This document shows positions 1 through 7,145 of a stretch of 64,000 bases of DNA, piece after piece. The notes below the pieces were generated by a model that was given only the letters and a program-made list of their open reading frames with translations, was not told the DNA's origin and did no database searches. Each line of letters opens with the position of its first letter. The first letter of the stretch is position 1. The DNA is from Methylocystis sp. KS32. Lineage in GTDB: Bacteria > Pseudomonadota > Alphaproteobacteria > Rhizobiales > Beijerinckiaceae. The DNA lies in NCBI GenBank assembly GCA_002862095.1, contig PHSQ01000002.1:620001-684000 (forward strand). The letters are read 5' to 3'. Both the position numbers and the translations under genes were made by a program.

Positions 1-1
1 C

Positions 2-67
2 TGCGCGGCGATGAATGGCGGGTCGCCCTGCGGCGCGGGTTGCCCGGCCTTCGGCGACGCCACTTAG
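2..67 (+). CDS. Possible 3' end of a gene cut by the window edge
   Basis: A reading frame is open from base 2 to a TAG at 65-67 and would encode the last 21 residues of a protein ending in PAFGDAT. The TAG is the first triplet of the dispersed three-hairpin repeat that starts here. Three other copies of that repeat in this window also supply a stop codon to an adjoining gene, and this is the main argument that the frame is real. The tail contains two cysteines but no recognisable domain. It could equally be noncoding. Confidence 0.3.
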   Translation, partial: CAAMNGGSPCGAGCPAFGDAT

Positions 68-181
68 AGCAAAATCCGAACAAGTTGATAGACTTTTTCG
101 ATTAGATTTTGCTCCAGCTTTTTGAATCTGGAGCGATTTCTTAATCTATCAGACGATTCCGTCTGGTCGCAAAGCGCTCTA
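65..181 (+). repeat. Dispersed three-hairpin repeat, copy 1
   Basis: About 115 bp starting TAGAGCAAAATCCG and ending AGCGCTCTA. It holds three consecutive inverted repeats: a GAAnAAGT/ACTTTTTC arm pair (first arm imperfect here), GCTCCAG/CTGGAGC, and CAGACG/CGTCTG. Six further copies occur in this window in both orientations. Confidence 0.85.
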
Positions 182-303
182 GAGCGAATTTTCGCGAAAG
201 TAGAACGATTTTTGCATAAAGAAAACAAAACGCAATGAACCGCCTGGCGCGCGACGTCTCGGACACAGTCCTGAAATTTCGCGCTCGACCAGGCCTTACG
301 TCA

Positions 304-333
304 TTGACATGGCGCGCGATAATGGGATGCTAT
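304..333 (+). promoter_or_regulatory. Candidate sigma70-type promoter of infC
   Basis: TTGACA at 304-309 is followed after 18 bases by TGCTAT at 328-333. Transcription would start near 340, giving a leader of about 95 bases before the AUU start of infC. This is a match by eye to the housekeeping consensus, with no experimental support. Confidence 0.45.
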
Positions 334-434
334 GCACGCCAGAAACATGTTCCCGGCGTGATTTTCCACGCGGGCCGACAAAGCAGGAAGCAGCTTACGC
401 CAAGAGTTTTTGCTGCATTTTGAGGAGAACATCC

Positions 435-974
435 ATTCGTCGTCCAATGAAGAGCACTGCGGCCCCCGCGAAGGAAGGTCCCAGAATAAACAAGGAGATT
501 CGCGCGCGAGAAGTGCGACTGATCGATTCCGAAGGCAAGAATCACGGCATCGTCCCGTTTCTTGACGCAATGGGGCTCGCGGAGGAGGTGGCGCTGGATC
601 TCGTCGAGATCGATCCAAACTCTCAGCCGCCGGTTTGCAAAATTCTCGATTATGGCCGTTTTCGATTCCTCGAACAAAAACGCGCCGCCGAGGCGCGCAA
701 GAAGCAAAAGATCGTCGAGGTCAAGGAAATCAAGCTTCGTCCCGGCATCGACGACCACGACTACGACACCAAGATGAAGGCCGCCCGCCGCTTCTTCGAG
801 GAAGGCGATAAGGTCAAGGTCACTTTGCGCTTCCGCGGCCGCGAGATCGCCCACCAGGAGCTCGGATACCGGCTGATGACGAGGGTCAAGGCCGAAACGG
901 CGACGATCGCCAAGGTCGAGCTCGAACCTTCCATGGAAGGGCGGCAAATGATCATGGTCCTGTCGCCTCGCTAG
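435..974 (+). CDS. infC: Translation initiation factor IF-3, AUU start
   Basis: IF-3 binds the 30S subunit, blocks premature joining of the 50S subunit and checks the initiator tRNA-start codon pairing. The N-terminal domain begins [17 protein letters not shown]; the linker and C-terminal domain ([19 protein letters not shown], then the [16 protein letters not shown] region) are full length, 179 residues. I chose ATT at 435 as the start. It gives an N-terminus reading (M)RRPMKS, and GGAG at 424-427 lies 7 bases upstream. The in-frame ATG at 447 has poorer spacing. AUU starts are known in infC of other bacteria, where IF-3 discriminates against its own start codon and so represses itself. The usual partners rpmI and rplT are not in this window. 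Confidence 0.93.
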   Translation: MRRPMKSTAAPAKEGPRINKEIRAREVRLIDSEGKNHGIVPFLDAMGLAEEVALDLVEIDPNSQPPVCKILDYGRFRFLEQKRAAEARKKQKIVEVKEIKLRPGIDDHDYDTKMKAARRFFEEGDKVKVTLRFRGREIAHQELGYRLMTRVKAETATIAKVELEPSMEGRQMIMVLSPR

Positions 975-1020
975 GCGGTCGGACGCACCCTTTCGCGGCG
1001 CTCACTCTGGCTGGCTATGA

Positions 1021-1944
1021 ATGTCGAACCGTTGGTCCATCAAGCCTGACTGGCGGCGCGCCGCGATGCTGGCGCCTCTCCTCGCGATGCTGACCGGCCC
1101 GGCTCACGCCCAGTTCGCCCTGCCCGGCGCCGTCGCGCCGGCCGAGGAAGGCTCGGTGGCGGTCAGCGAAGAAAAGCCGAAGCCCGCGCAAAGGAAACGC
1201 CCCAAGGCTCCCGGGGACGGCGCGGCCGGACCGGCCATGGCGCCAAAGCCGCCGAGCGAGGACAATGCGACCGGCAAGCCGCTTTGGCTGGACGGATCGC
1301 GCAGCCTGATCGAATTGCAGCGCTCCGGCGGCGAGTTGCAGGTGGCGAAACTGACCCTGAGCGGCGACCGCATCACCCGTTCCGGCGAAGCCTGCCGGGT
1401 GGATGTCGCCGGGATGCCGCTGAAGCTGACCTCCCGCGAAAACGAAAGCGGCCTGCGCCATTATGAGGTCGAATTCCCGGCCTGCCCCTTCGCCTTCGAT
1501 GTGTTGGACGGGGCCATTCTCGTCGTCAACGAAGGCGGCGCCTGCGAATTGAAGGCCGCCGACTGCCGCGCCGATCCCAATGGACTTTGGGGCGTTCCCG
1601 GCGCCGAGCTCACAGACCCCAAGCGCGCGACCGAAATGCTGAACCAGCGCGCCCGGGTGGAAAAAACCGTCCGCGCCGATTTCCATTCGCTCTACGCCAA
1701 GAACAAAAAGGACAAGATCGTCCGCAAGCTTCTGGTGCGGGAACAGGCCGGATTCTCCTCGCGGCGCGAGGAGATTTGCCGCAATTACGCGCAGGAGTCG
1801 GACTTCGGCTATTGCGCCCTGCGCGTCACCGAGGCGCGGGCGCTCACTCTCGGCACGCAGCTCGCCAAGGGCGTCAAGCTGCCGGCGAATGTCGCGGCGG
1901 AAGACGAGCCGGCGCCGCGAAAGCGGGGCAGAGGCAGGCGATAA
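1021..1944 (+). CDS. Conserved-looking secreted protein of unknown function
   Basis: The 307-residue product starts with a signal peptide (hydrophobic AAMLAPLLAMLTGPAHA, cleavage likely after AHA at about residue 30). A low-complexity Pro/Lys/Ala linker follows to about residue 90. A globular part of about 200 residues then contains six cysteines, consistent with disulphides in the periplasm. The C-terminus is strongly basic (RKRGRGRR). I do not recognise a family. It sits 46 bp after infC on the same strand and ends 11 bp before the convergent ABC permease gene. Coding character is clear from length and GC-skewed codon use; the function is unknown. Confidence 0.75.
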   Translation: MSNRWSIKPDWRRAAMLAPLLAMLTGPAHAQFALPGAVAPAEEGSVAVSEEKPKPAQRKRPKAPGDGAAGPAMAPKPPSEDNATGKPLWLDGSRSLIELQRSGGELQVAKLTLSGDRITRSGEACRVDVAGMPLKLTSRENESGLRHYEVEFPACPFAFDVLDGAILVVNEGGACELKAADCRADPNGLWGVPGAELTDPKRATEMLNQRARVEKTVRADFHSLYAKNKKDKIVRKLLVREQAGFSSRREEICRNYAQESDFGYCALRVTEARALTLGTQLAKGVKLPANVAAEDEPAPRKRGRGRR

Positions 1945-1955
1945 AAAAAAGCCGC

Positions 1956-2801
1956 TCAACCGCCCTTGCGGGTCAACAAACCCTTTGCGGGGTCGTAAGC
2001 GCGGATCGCGCCGAACAAGAACAGGCTCGTATAGGCGAGCAACGCCGCCAGGGAGTCCCAGGCTATTTTCTGGTAAAAGGCGAAGCGAATCAGCTCGACC
2101 GCATGGGTGAACGGGTTGATCGAGCAGGCGTAATAAAGCCAGGGGCTCGCCTCCTTCACCCGCCATAGCGGATAAAGCGCGGAAGAGGCGAAGAACATCG
2201 GGAAAATGACGAAGTTCATCACGCCCGCGAAATTTTCGAGTTGCTTGATCAGCGACGACAGCAACATGCCGAGCGCGCCGAGCATCAGCCCCACGAGCGC
2301 GAGCGCCGGCAGCACCGTGACATAGCCCCATTTTGTCGGCGGCTCGATCTCCCAGAAAAAAGCGATGACCAGATAGGCGTAGACCTGCAATATCGACACG
2401 GCGACGCCCGCGAAAAGCTTGGCGCCGAGCAGGAACCAGCGCGGGAAAGGCGAAACCAGCAGCGTGCGCATATTGCCCATTTCGCGGTCGTAGACCATCG
2501 ACAGCGACGACTGCATCCCGTTGAAGAGCTGGATCATCGCCATCAGTCCCGGCGTGATATAGACCTCGTAAAGCACATAGGTCTCGTAGGGCGGGATGAT
2601 CGAAATCCCAAGCACCGAGCGAAAGCCCGCCGCGAAAATGAACAGCCACACCAGCGGCCGCACTAGCGCCGAGACAAAGCGCTCGCGTTGATGCAGAAAG
2701 CGCAGCGCCTCGCGCCACACCACGCCGCCGAGGCAGATGGCGTATTGCGCGGAGGTGAAGGGGCGGGCGGAAAGAGGGTCTGCGTTTGAAGATGTTGTCA
2801 T
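1956..2801 (-). CDS. lutF: ABC-2 type permease of the PQQ/lanthanide-associated transporter (PedC/LutF-like)
   Basis: This 281-residue integral membrane protein of the ABC-2 family has about six hydrophobic segments (for example LVWLFIFAAGF, LALVGLMLGALGMLL, FVIFPMFFASSALYPLW). It resembles the permease that accompanies PQQ-dependent alcohol oxidation systems (TIGRFAM-type PedC) and the lut cluster of Methylobacterium. I start at the ATG at 2801; the frame extends further upstream but only into the dispersed repeat. It is the last gene of a minus-strand set: binding protein, beta-propeller, ATPase, permease. A 257-bp gap holding a dispersed repeat separates it from the ATPase gene. The substrate is inferred from family context only. 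Confidence 0.8.
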   Translation of the reverse strand: MTTSSNADPLSARPFTSAQYAICLGGVVWREALRFLHQRERFVSALVRPLVWLFIFAAGFRSVLGISIIPPYETYVLYEVYITPGLMAMIQLFNGMQSSLSMVYDREMGNMRTLLVSPFPRWFLLGAKLFAGVAVSILQVYAYLVIAFFWEIEPPTKWGYVTVLPALALVGLMLGALGMLLSSLIKQLENFAGVMNFVIFPMFFASSALYPLWRVKEASPWLYYACSINPFTHAVELIRFAFYQKIAWDSLAALLAYTSLFLFGAIRAYDPAKGLLTRKGG

Positions 2802-2825
2802 CGAATCCAGCTCACATACGCGGCT

Positions 2826-2937
2826 AGGGCGCTTTCCGGCCAGACGGAATGGTCTGGTCGGAAAGCGCTCCAGATTCAAAAAGCTGGAGCAAAATCTAAT
2901 CGAAAAAGTCTATCAACTTTTTCGGATTTTGCTCTAG
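2826..2937 (-). repeat. Dispersed three-hairpin repeat, copy 2
   Basis: Reverse-oriented copy between the ABC ATPase gene (ends 3059) and the permease gene (starts 2801). All three hairpin arms are present; one arm has a changed base (GGAATGGTCTGG). It lies inside a presumed operon, so it would be transcribed and could attenuate permease expression. Confidence 0.85.
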
Positions 2938-3058
2938 GGCGAAAATAGCGCCTGATTCCACCATGTCGCTGCTTCGCCGCGCGGGCAACGACAGCCGAAT
3001 CCTTGCGGGTGAAAAGCGCCCATGGTCGCGCGGCGCGGCGGTGGCTGCGCTCCTCACC

Positions 3059-3982
3059 CTAACCCTCTTCCGCCGCCGTCAGCCTCTCGAACGCCTCGCC
3101 TATGCCTGCCGCGCCCCGCGCCGCGACGATCTCGGCGGCCACGCCATTGGCGAGCGCCCTGCCCCGGTGCAGCACGACGACCTGATCGCAGGGTTCGATT
3201 TCATCGATGAGATGAGTGGTCCACAGCACCGCGAGCCCCTCGCGCCGCACGAGGTCGCGCACATGGGCGAGAATATCCGCGCGGGCCTTGATGTCGAGGC
3301 CGACGGTCGGCTCGTCGAGCAGCAGCAGGCGCGGGCCATGCAGCAGCGCCCTCGCGATTTCGACTCGCCGCATCTGCCCGCCCGAAAGATCGCGCGCCTT
3401 GTCCCCGGCGCGATCCGCGAGCCCCGCGCGCGCCAGCGCCGCCTCCGCCAGGCGCCTGCCCTCCACGGGGCCAATTCCATGTAGCGCGGCGTGATAGAGC
3501 AGGTTCTGCATCACGCTCAATTCGAGATCGAGCGTGCGCGCCTGAAATACGACGCCCAGCCTGCGCAGCGCCTGGCCGGGGTCGTTGGCGATGTCGAAGC
3601 CGAAAATCTCGACCGCGCCGCCGATGTTTCGAGCGGCGCCGCCTGAAGTCGCGCCGCCGATGTTTCGAGCGGCGCCGCCTGAAGTCGCGCCGCCGATGTT
3701 TCGAGCGGCGCCGCCTGAAGTCGCGCCGCCGATGTTTCGAGCGGCGCCGCCTGAAGTCGCGCCGCCGATGTTTCGAGCGGCGCCGCCTGAAGTCGCGCCG
3801 CCGCGCGCGGCATAGAGCCCCGTCACGAGCGAAAACAAGGTGCTCTTGCCCGCGCCATTGAGGCCCAGCAGCGCGGCGAAGCAGCCGCGCTCGACATTAA
3901 AGCTCACATCGTCCAGCGCTTTGCGGGAGCCATAGGAATGCGAGAGCCTTTTGACCGCCAGCGCGGGAGGCGAGTCAGTCAT
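3059..3982 (-). CDS. lutE: ABC transporter ATP-binding subunit with an in-frame 5x12-residue repeat insert (LutE-like)
   Basis: ATPase of the ABC-2 transporter. Walker A is GLNGAGKS (residues 40-47), the signature is LSGGQMRR, and Walker B is LLLLDEP. The family is that of PQQ-dependent alcohol-oxidation ABC ATPases, usually about 245 residues; this product has 307. The excess is a perfect five-fold repeat of ATSGGAARNIGG at residues 63-122, encoded by a 36-bp tandem repeat. It lies between the helix after Walker A and the next strand (AVEIFGFD). Without the insert the protein is 247 residues and collinear with the family. The frame is kept, so the protein is probably made, with the Gly/Ala/Asn repeat looping out. 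It lies 12 bp after the beta-propeller gene. Confidence 0.88.
   Translation of the reverse strand: MTDSPPALAVKRLSHSYGSRKALDDVSFNVERGCFAALLGLNGAGKSTLFSLVTGLYAARGGATSGGAARNIGGATSGGAARNIGGATSGGAARNIGGATSGGAARNIGGATSGGAARNIGGAVEIFGFDIANDPGQALRRLGVVFQARTLDLELSVMQNLLYHAALHGIGPVEGRRLAEAALARAGLADRAGDKARDLSGGQMRRVEIARALLHGPRLLLLDEPTVGLDIKARADILAHVRDLVRREGLAVLWTTHLIDEIEPCDQVVVLHRGRALANGVAAEIVAARGAAGIGEAFERLTAAEEG
3621..3800. repeat. 36-bp tandem repeat, five identical copies, inside the ABC ATPase gene
   Basis: Copies run 3621-3656, 3657-3692, 3693-3728, 3729-3764 and 3765-3800; each starts CCGATGTTTCGAGCGGCGCC on the plus strand. All five read as identical. The 36-bp period keeps the ATPase frame. 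Identity between copies implies recent expansion, so copy number may vary between strains. Confidence 0.97.
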
Positions 3983-3994
3983 GGCGCGGGCTCG

Positions 3995-4969
3995 TCATTG
4001 CGGCGCCACCACGACGCCCCAGGGGAAAGAACCGACCGGAATCGATTTCACCACCTTGAGGCTGGCGACGTCGATCACCGAGACGTCGTTGGAGACGCCA
4101 TTGGCGGTGAGCAGATATTTTTCGTCGGGCGTGAAAGCGAGATGCCAGACGCGCTGGCCGACGAGCAGATATTTTTCGATCTTCTTCGTCTCGGCGTCGA
4201 TCACCGCGACGCGGTTTGCCGGCCCGAGCGCGACGAATGCGCGCTTGCCGTCCCCGGTAAAGGAAATGCCGATCGGCTGAATCGCCTCTTTCGACAGGCC
4301 GCCGATCTCGAAGCCGATCTTCTGCTTCACGACATTCTTCACGAGGTCAATCACCGAAACGGTTCCGCCGACTTCCGACGACACCCAGAGTTCGGAGCCA
4401 TCCGCCTTGAATTGGGCGAAACGCGGGCGCGCGTCGACGAGAATATTGGCGACGATCTGCTTCGTCCGCGTGTCGATCAGATGCGCCATATTCGTCGTTT
4501 CCGACGTGTTGACGAGCGTCTTGCCGTCGGGACTGACCGCCATGCCCTCGGGCTCGACGCCGACCGGCACGTCGCCGATCTGGCGCTTGGACTGGGCGTC
4601 GATCATGGTGACGAGATTGTCGTTCTCGTTCGAGACATAGACCGTCTTGCCATCTGGACTCAACGCCAATAATTCGGGGTCGGGTCCCGACGGCAACTTG
4701 CCGGTGATCTGCAATGTCTTGGTGTCGAGCACCTGGATCGCGTCATCGTCGCCAGCGCAGATGAAGAGTTCGGAGCCGTCCTTGGTGAGTTCGACGCCAC
4801 GCGGCCGGCGCCCCACTTTCACGGTCTTGACCGCTTCGAGCTTGTCGGTGTCGATGATCGTTATGCTATTGCCTTTCTCATTGCTCACATAAGCGAGGAA
4901 AGCCTCGGCGGGCGTGGCGGCGAGCAGCGATAGGCCGCCGATGAGCAAAAGCGGTTTCTTCTTCGTCAT
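3995..4969 (-). CDS. Periplasmic YVTN-type beta-propeller protein of the PQQ/lut system
   Basis: The 324-residue product has a signal peptide (LLLIGGLSLLAATPAEA). About seven repeats of about 42 residues follow, with the pattern VSNEKGNSITIIDT / VYVSNENDNLVTMID, typical of YVTN/NHL beta-propellers. Propellers of this subfamily are encoded beside the ABC genes of PQQ-dependent alcohol catabolism (TIGRFAM-type PQQ_ABC_repeats). The molecular role is not established; a scaffold or binding role in the periplasm is inferred. The ATG overlaps the stop of the upstream binding-protein gene (ATGA at 4966-4969), so translation is probably coupled, and the ATPase gene follows after 12 bp. Confidence 0.85.
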   Translation of the reverse strand: MTKKKPLLLIGGLSLLAATPAEAFLAYVSNEKGNSITIIDTDKLEAVKTVKVGRRPRGVELTKDGSELFICAGDDDAIQVLDTKTLQITGKLPSGPDPELLALSPDGKTVYVSNENDNLVTMIDAQSKRQIGDVPVGVEPEGMAVSPDGKTLVNTSETTNMAHLIDTRTKQIVANILVDARPRFAQFKADGSELWVSSEVGGTVSVIDLVKNVVKQKIGFEIGGLSKEAIQPIGISFTGDGKRAFVALGPANRVAVIDAETKKIEKYLLVGQRVWHLAFTPDEKYLLTANGVSNDVSVIDVASLKVVKSIPVGSFPWGVVVAPQ

Positions 4970-6144
4970 TGCAGCCTACATTTCGTTTCCGGCCGGTCTG
5001 GCCCCAGCGTGTCGAGTTCGCTGGTCTGATGCAAAAAGCCTTCTTGCGGCGAGACGGAGGCGACCATGCGTCCGTCCGAGAGCAGGATCGGCTGGCGCAA
5101 TTGCTGGTTCCAGTCGCGCAAGGTCAGCCGCACGCCCTTGAAGGCCGCGATGGAAAAGTCCGGCCCCGTCAGATAGGCGCGCAGCTTTTGCGGATCGTCG
5201 GAGTTGGCGCGCGTCGCCGCTTCGCCGATCATGCGCATGGCAAGCCATGCGTTATTGTCGCGCGCGTTCATCGCGCGGCGGAAAGTTTGGATGAAACGGT
5301 TCTGCAATTGCTGCGCGCCCCATTGTTCGTGCGCGGCGTCCCAGCTTGTCGGCGCGAGCCCGGCCGAACCCGCCACCGGCCGCGCGTCCCAGTTGCGATA
5401 AGGCAGATAGCCAGCGAAGACGTCGCTCTCGTCGGCGGCGATCAGCACATCATAAGCGGGCGCGCTCTGCGTCAGCACGGGCATTTGTCGTTGCGTCTGC
5501 ACAGACCCCGAGTCGCTACGCCTGCCGCCGCCGGTGTCTTCATAAACGCGCTCCTCGACGATCTTGCCGCCGAATTTCCGCGCCGCCGCTCGATAGGCCT
5601 GCGCCAGAAGCTCGTCCGCCGGATGCGAGCCTTTGATAAGCAGCCAGCGGCTCCATTTCTTCCAGATCAGATATTGTGCGAGCCCATCCGCCAGCATCGC
5701 GCGCGAGGGCGCGACATGGATGACATCGGCGCGGCAGTTTTCTTCGCGCAGATTTTCGTCTGGCGCGGAAATGTTGAACAGCAGCGCGCCTTTCGTCTTG
5801 GCGCGCTCGGCCGCGGCGAGGAGGCGCGGCGCGTCCAGATCGGCGATGACGAGCCGGGCGCCCTGTTCGGCGAATTTGTCGATCGCGGCGGCGGCGTCCT
5901 CGCCTTCCTCCAGCACGGCGTCGATGGTCTCGAAGCTTTGGCCGGTGAACTTGCCGGTGGTGTTATTGTCGGCGGCGCCCATCAGCACGCCGGCGAGAGC
6001 GTCGTCGGTGGCGGGAATGTCGAGAATGGAAACGGTTTCGCGCGAATGAACCTGGCGCAGCACGCCAACCTTGACAGCGAGCGTATCCGCCGCATTGGCG
6101 GCGACGGAAACCGCGAGGCAAAGCAGGACGAGGAGTTTGCGCAT
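4966..6144 (-). CDS. lutA: ABC transporter periplasmic substrate-binding protein, PQQ/lanthanide-associated (LutA-like)
   Basis: 392 residues with a clear signal peptide (MRKLLVLLCLAVSVAANA). The body resembles type I periplasmic binding folds (branched-chain amino-acid binding-like), with the stretch LVIADLDAPRLLAAAERAK. I start at ATG 6144, preceded by AAGGAG at a good distance; the longer frame to 6204 has no better start. It matches the binding protein adjacent to PQQ-dependent alcohol systems and LutA of lanthanide-utilising methylotrophs. It is the first gene of the minus-strand operon. Ligand assignment (a lanthanide chelate or an alcohol-related compound) is inference. Confidence 0.8.
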   Translation of the reverse strand: MRKLLVLLCLAVSVAANAADTLAVKVGVLRQVHSRETVSILDIPATDDALAGVLMGAADNNTTGKFTGQSFETIDAVLEEGEDAAAAIDKFAEQGARLVIADLDAPRLLAAAERAKTKGALLFNISAPDENLREENCRADVIHVAPSRAMLADGLAQYLIWKKWSRWLLIKGSHPADELLAQAYRAAARKFGGKIVEERVYEDTGGGRRSDSGSVQTQRQMPVLTQSAPAYDVLIAADESDVFAGYLPYRNWDARPVAGSAGLAPTSWDAAHEQWGAQQLQNRFIQTFRRAMNARDNNAWLAMRMIGEAATRANSDDPQKLRAYLTGPDFSIAAFKGVRLTLRDWNQQLRQPILLSDGRMVASVSPQEGFLHQTSELDTLGPDRPETKCRLQ

Positions 6145-6256
6145 AACTCCTTCTTGCCGGCTTCCCGCCAAAGGATCAACGATATTATTTTGAGATTCGG
6201 CCAACCCGCGCGCGTAAACGGCGCCGCCCGAGGTTCGGCGCCGCTGTCGAGCATCG

Positions 6257-6427
6257 TCAGAAGAACGAGCCGAGAATAGCGCCGCCCAGCGCGAATATTA
6301 TCGTACTGGCGAGAAGCGCGGGAAAGCCCAGCGTCGCGCCGCCGACGATCGCTCCGGCGACGGCGCCCGCGCCGCCAAACAACATGACCTTTTGGGAGAT
6401 TTCGCCTTCGCCAAGATTAGTGCTCAT
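6257..6427 (-). CDS. Small glycine-zipper membrane peptide, 56 residues
   Basis: ATG at 6427 is preceded by AGGAGA six bases upstream, a strong ribosome-binding site. The 56-residue product begins MSTNLGEGEISQKVMLF and continues as two hydrophobic, Gly/Ala-rich helices (GGAGAVAGAIVGGATLG, then IIFALGGAILGSFF). GxxxG-like spacing suggests close-packed transmembrane helices. It lies 112 bp upstream of the LutA-like gene on the same strand and may be co-transcribed with it. No family is recognised; it could be a membrane-associated accessory or a toxin-like small protein. Confidence 0.6.
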   Translation of the reverse strand: MSTNLGEGEISQKVMLFGGAGAVAGAIVGGATLGFPALLASTIIFALGGAILGSFF

Positions 6428-6780
6428 GAAAAGTCTCCTCTTGCGTTTCCAGGGTCCGCCGCCGCACGGAGCGAATGCGCCGGGCGCCGGCGGATCGTCA
6501 TGCGCGCCTGATTTTGTTTTTTGACGCGCGCGAGGCCTTCAGGCTCCGCGGTAGTAAAGACTACGCCGCGCGCGTCAAATCGCCATGTGATAAACTGTCG
6601 CAAGCGAATATAATATTGCATTTATACATGAGACAGGCGAGTCTCTTCTTAAAATACATATAATAAAAGATGGAGCGCTCTATCGAGGTAGAGGAAATTC
6701 TGTTCGATTTCCCGCTCCGCTCCGGTGGAGAGACCCTCGGGCTAGTTCTACTGCGTCATGAACGAATTTGTCGGCGGTTT
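6428..6780. other. AT-rich intergenic segment without a convincing gene
   Basis: This stretch contains a markedly AT-rich block (about 6590-6670). It is a plausible promoter region for the small glycine-zipper peptide and the lut-type operon read leftwards. Short open frames exist in both directions, but none has a ribosome-binding site or recognisable content. Confidence 0.4.
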
Positions 6781-6875
6781 CGTCATTGCGAGCGAAAGGC
6801 GTGGCAATCCAGGGGGGGCTGGCGCGGCTTAAGGATTGCTTCCCGCCACGCCTTCGGCTCGCGGTCGCAATGACG
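6781..6875. repeat. REP-like inverted repeat, copy 1
   Basis: Starts CGTCATTGCGAGCG and ends with the complement CGCAATGACG, with the internal pair GCAATCCAG/GGATTGC. It can form a long interrupted hairpin. A second copy follows 28 bp later. Confidence 0.85.
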
Positions 6876-6903
6876 GGCCGCGATCCAGCGGGCCGACCAA
6901 CGC

Positions 6904-6981
6904 CGTCATTGCGAGCCGCAGGCGAACCAATCCAGGGGGGCTGGCGTTGCTCTGGATTGCTTCGCTGCGCTCGCAATGACG
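6904..6981. repeat. REP-like inverted repeat, copy 2
   Basis: CGTCATTGCGAGC at the left and GCTCGCAATGACG at the right, with AATCCAG/CTGGATT inside. It forms a doublet with the copy at 6781-6875, an arrangement like BIME-type REP pairs. Confidence 0.85.
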
Positions 6982-7023
6982 GGCGCTGGCCCGGCCCCAG
7001 GCCGCTTCGTGACGCAGTAGAAC

Positions 7024-7145
7024 TAGCGCAAAATCCGAAAAAGTTGATCGACTTTTTCGATTGGATTTTTCTCCAGCTTTTTGAATCTCGAGCGATTTCT
7101 TAATCGACCAGACGATTCCGTCTGGTCGATTAAGAAATCGCCCTA
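7024..7145 (+). repeat. Dispersed three-hairpin repeat, copy 3
   Basis: Forward copy. It ends with TTAAGAAATCGCCCTAG instead of the usual GCGCTCTA. Its terminal CTA (7143-7145) is the TAG stop codon of the TonB receptor gene read on the minus strand. Confidence 0.85.

Noticed and set aside
235..423. 62-codon frame in the infC leader
   Set aside because: No ribosome-binding site, and it overlaps the candidate promoter; probably not a leader peptide.
1015..2718. Long minus-strand frame of 567 codons opposite the secreted protein and permease genes
   Set aside because: It spans two genes on opposite strands, has no domain, and reflects high GC antisense openness.
3621..3800. CRISPR-like array
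   Set aside because: The 36-bp units are contiguous with no spacers and lie in a coding frame.
3585..3815. Plus-strand open frame of PPMFRAAPPEVAP repeats
   Set aside because: It is only the antisense reading of the tandem repeat in the ABC ATPase gene; it has no ribosome-binding site.
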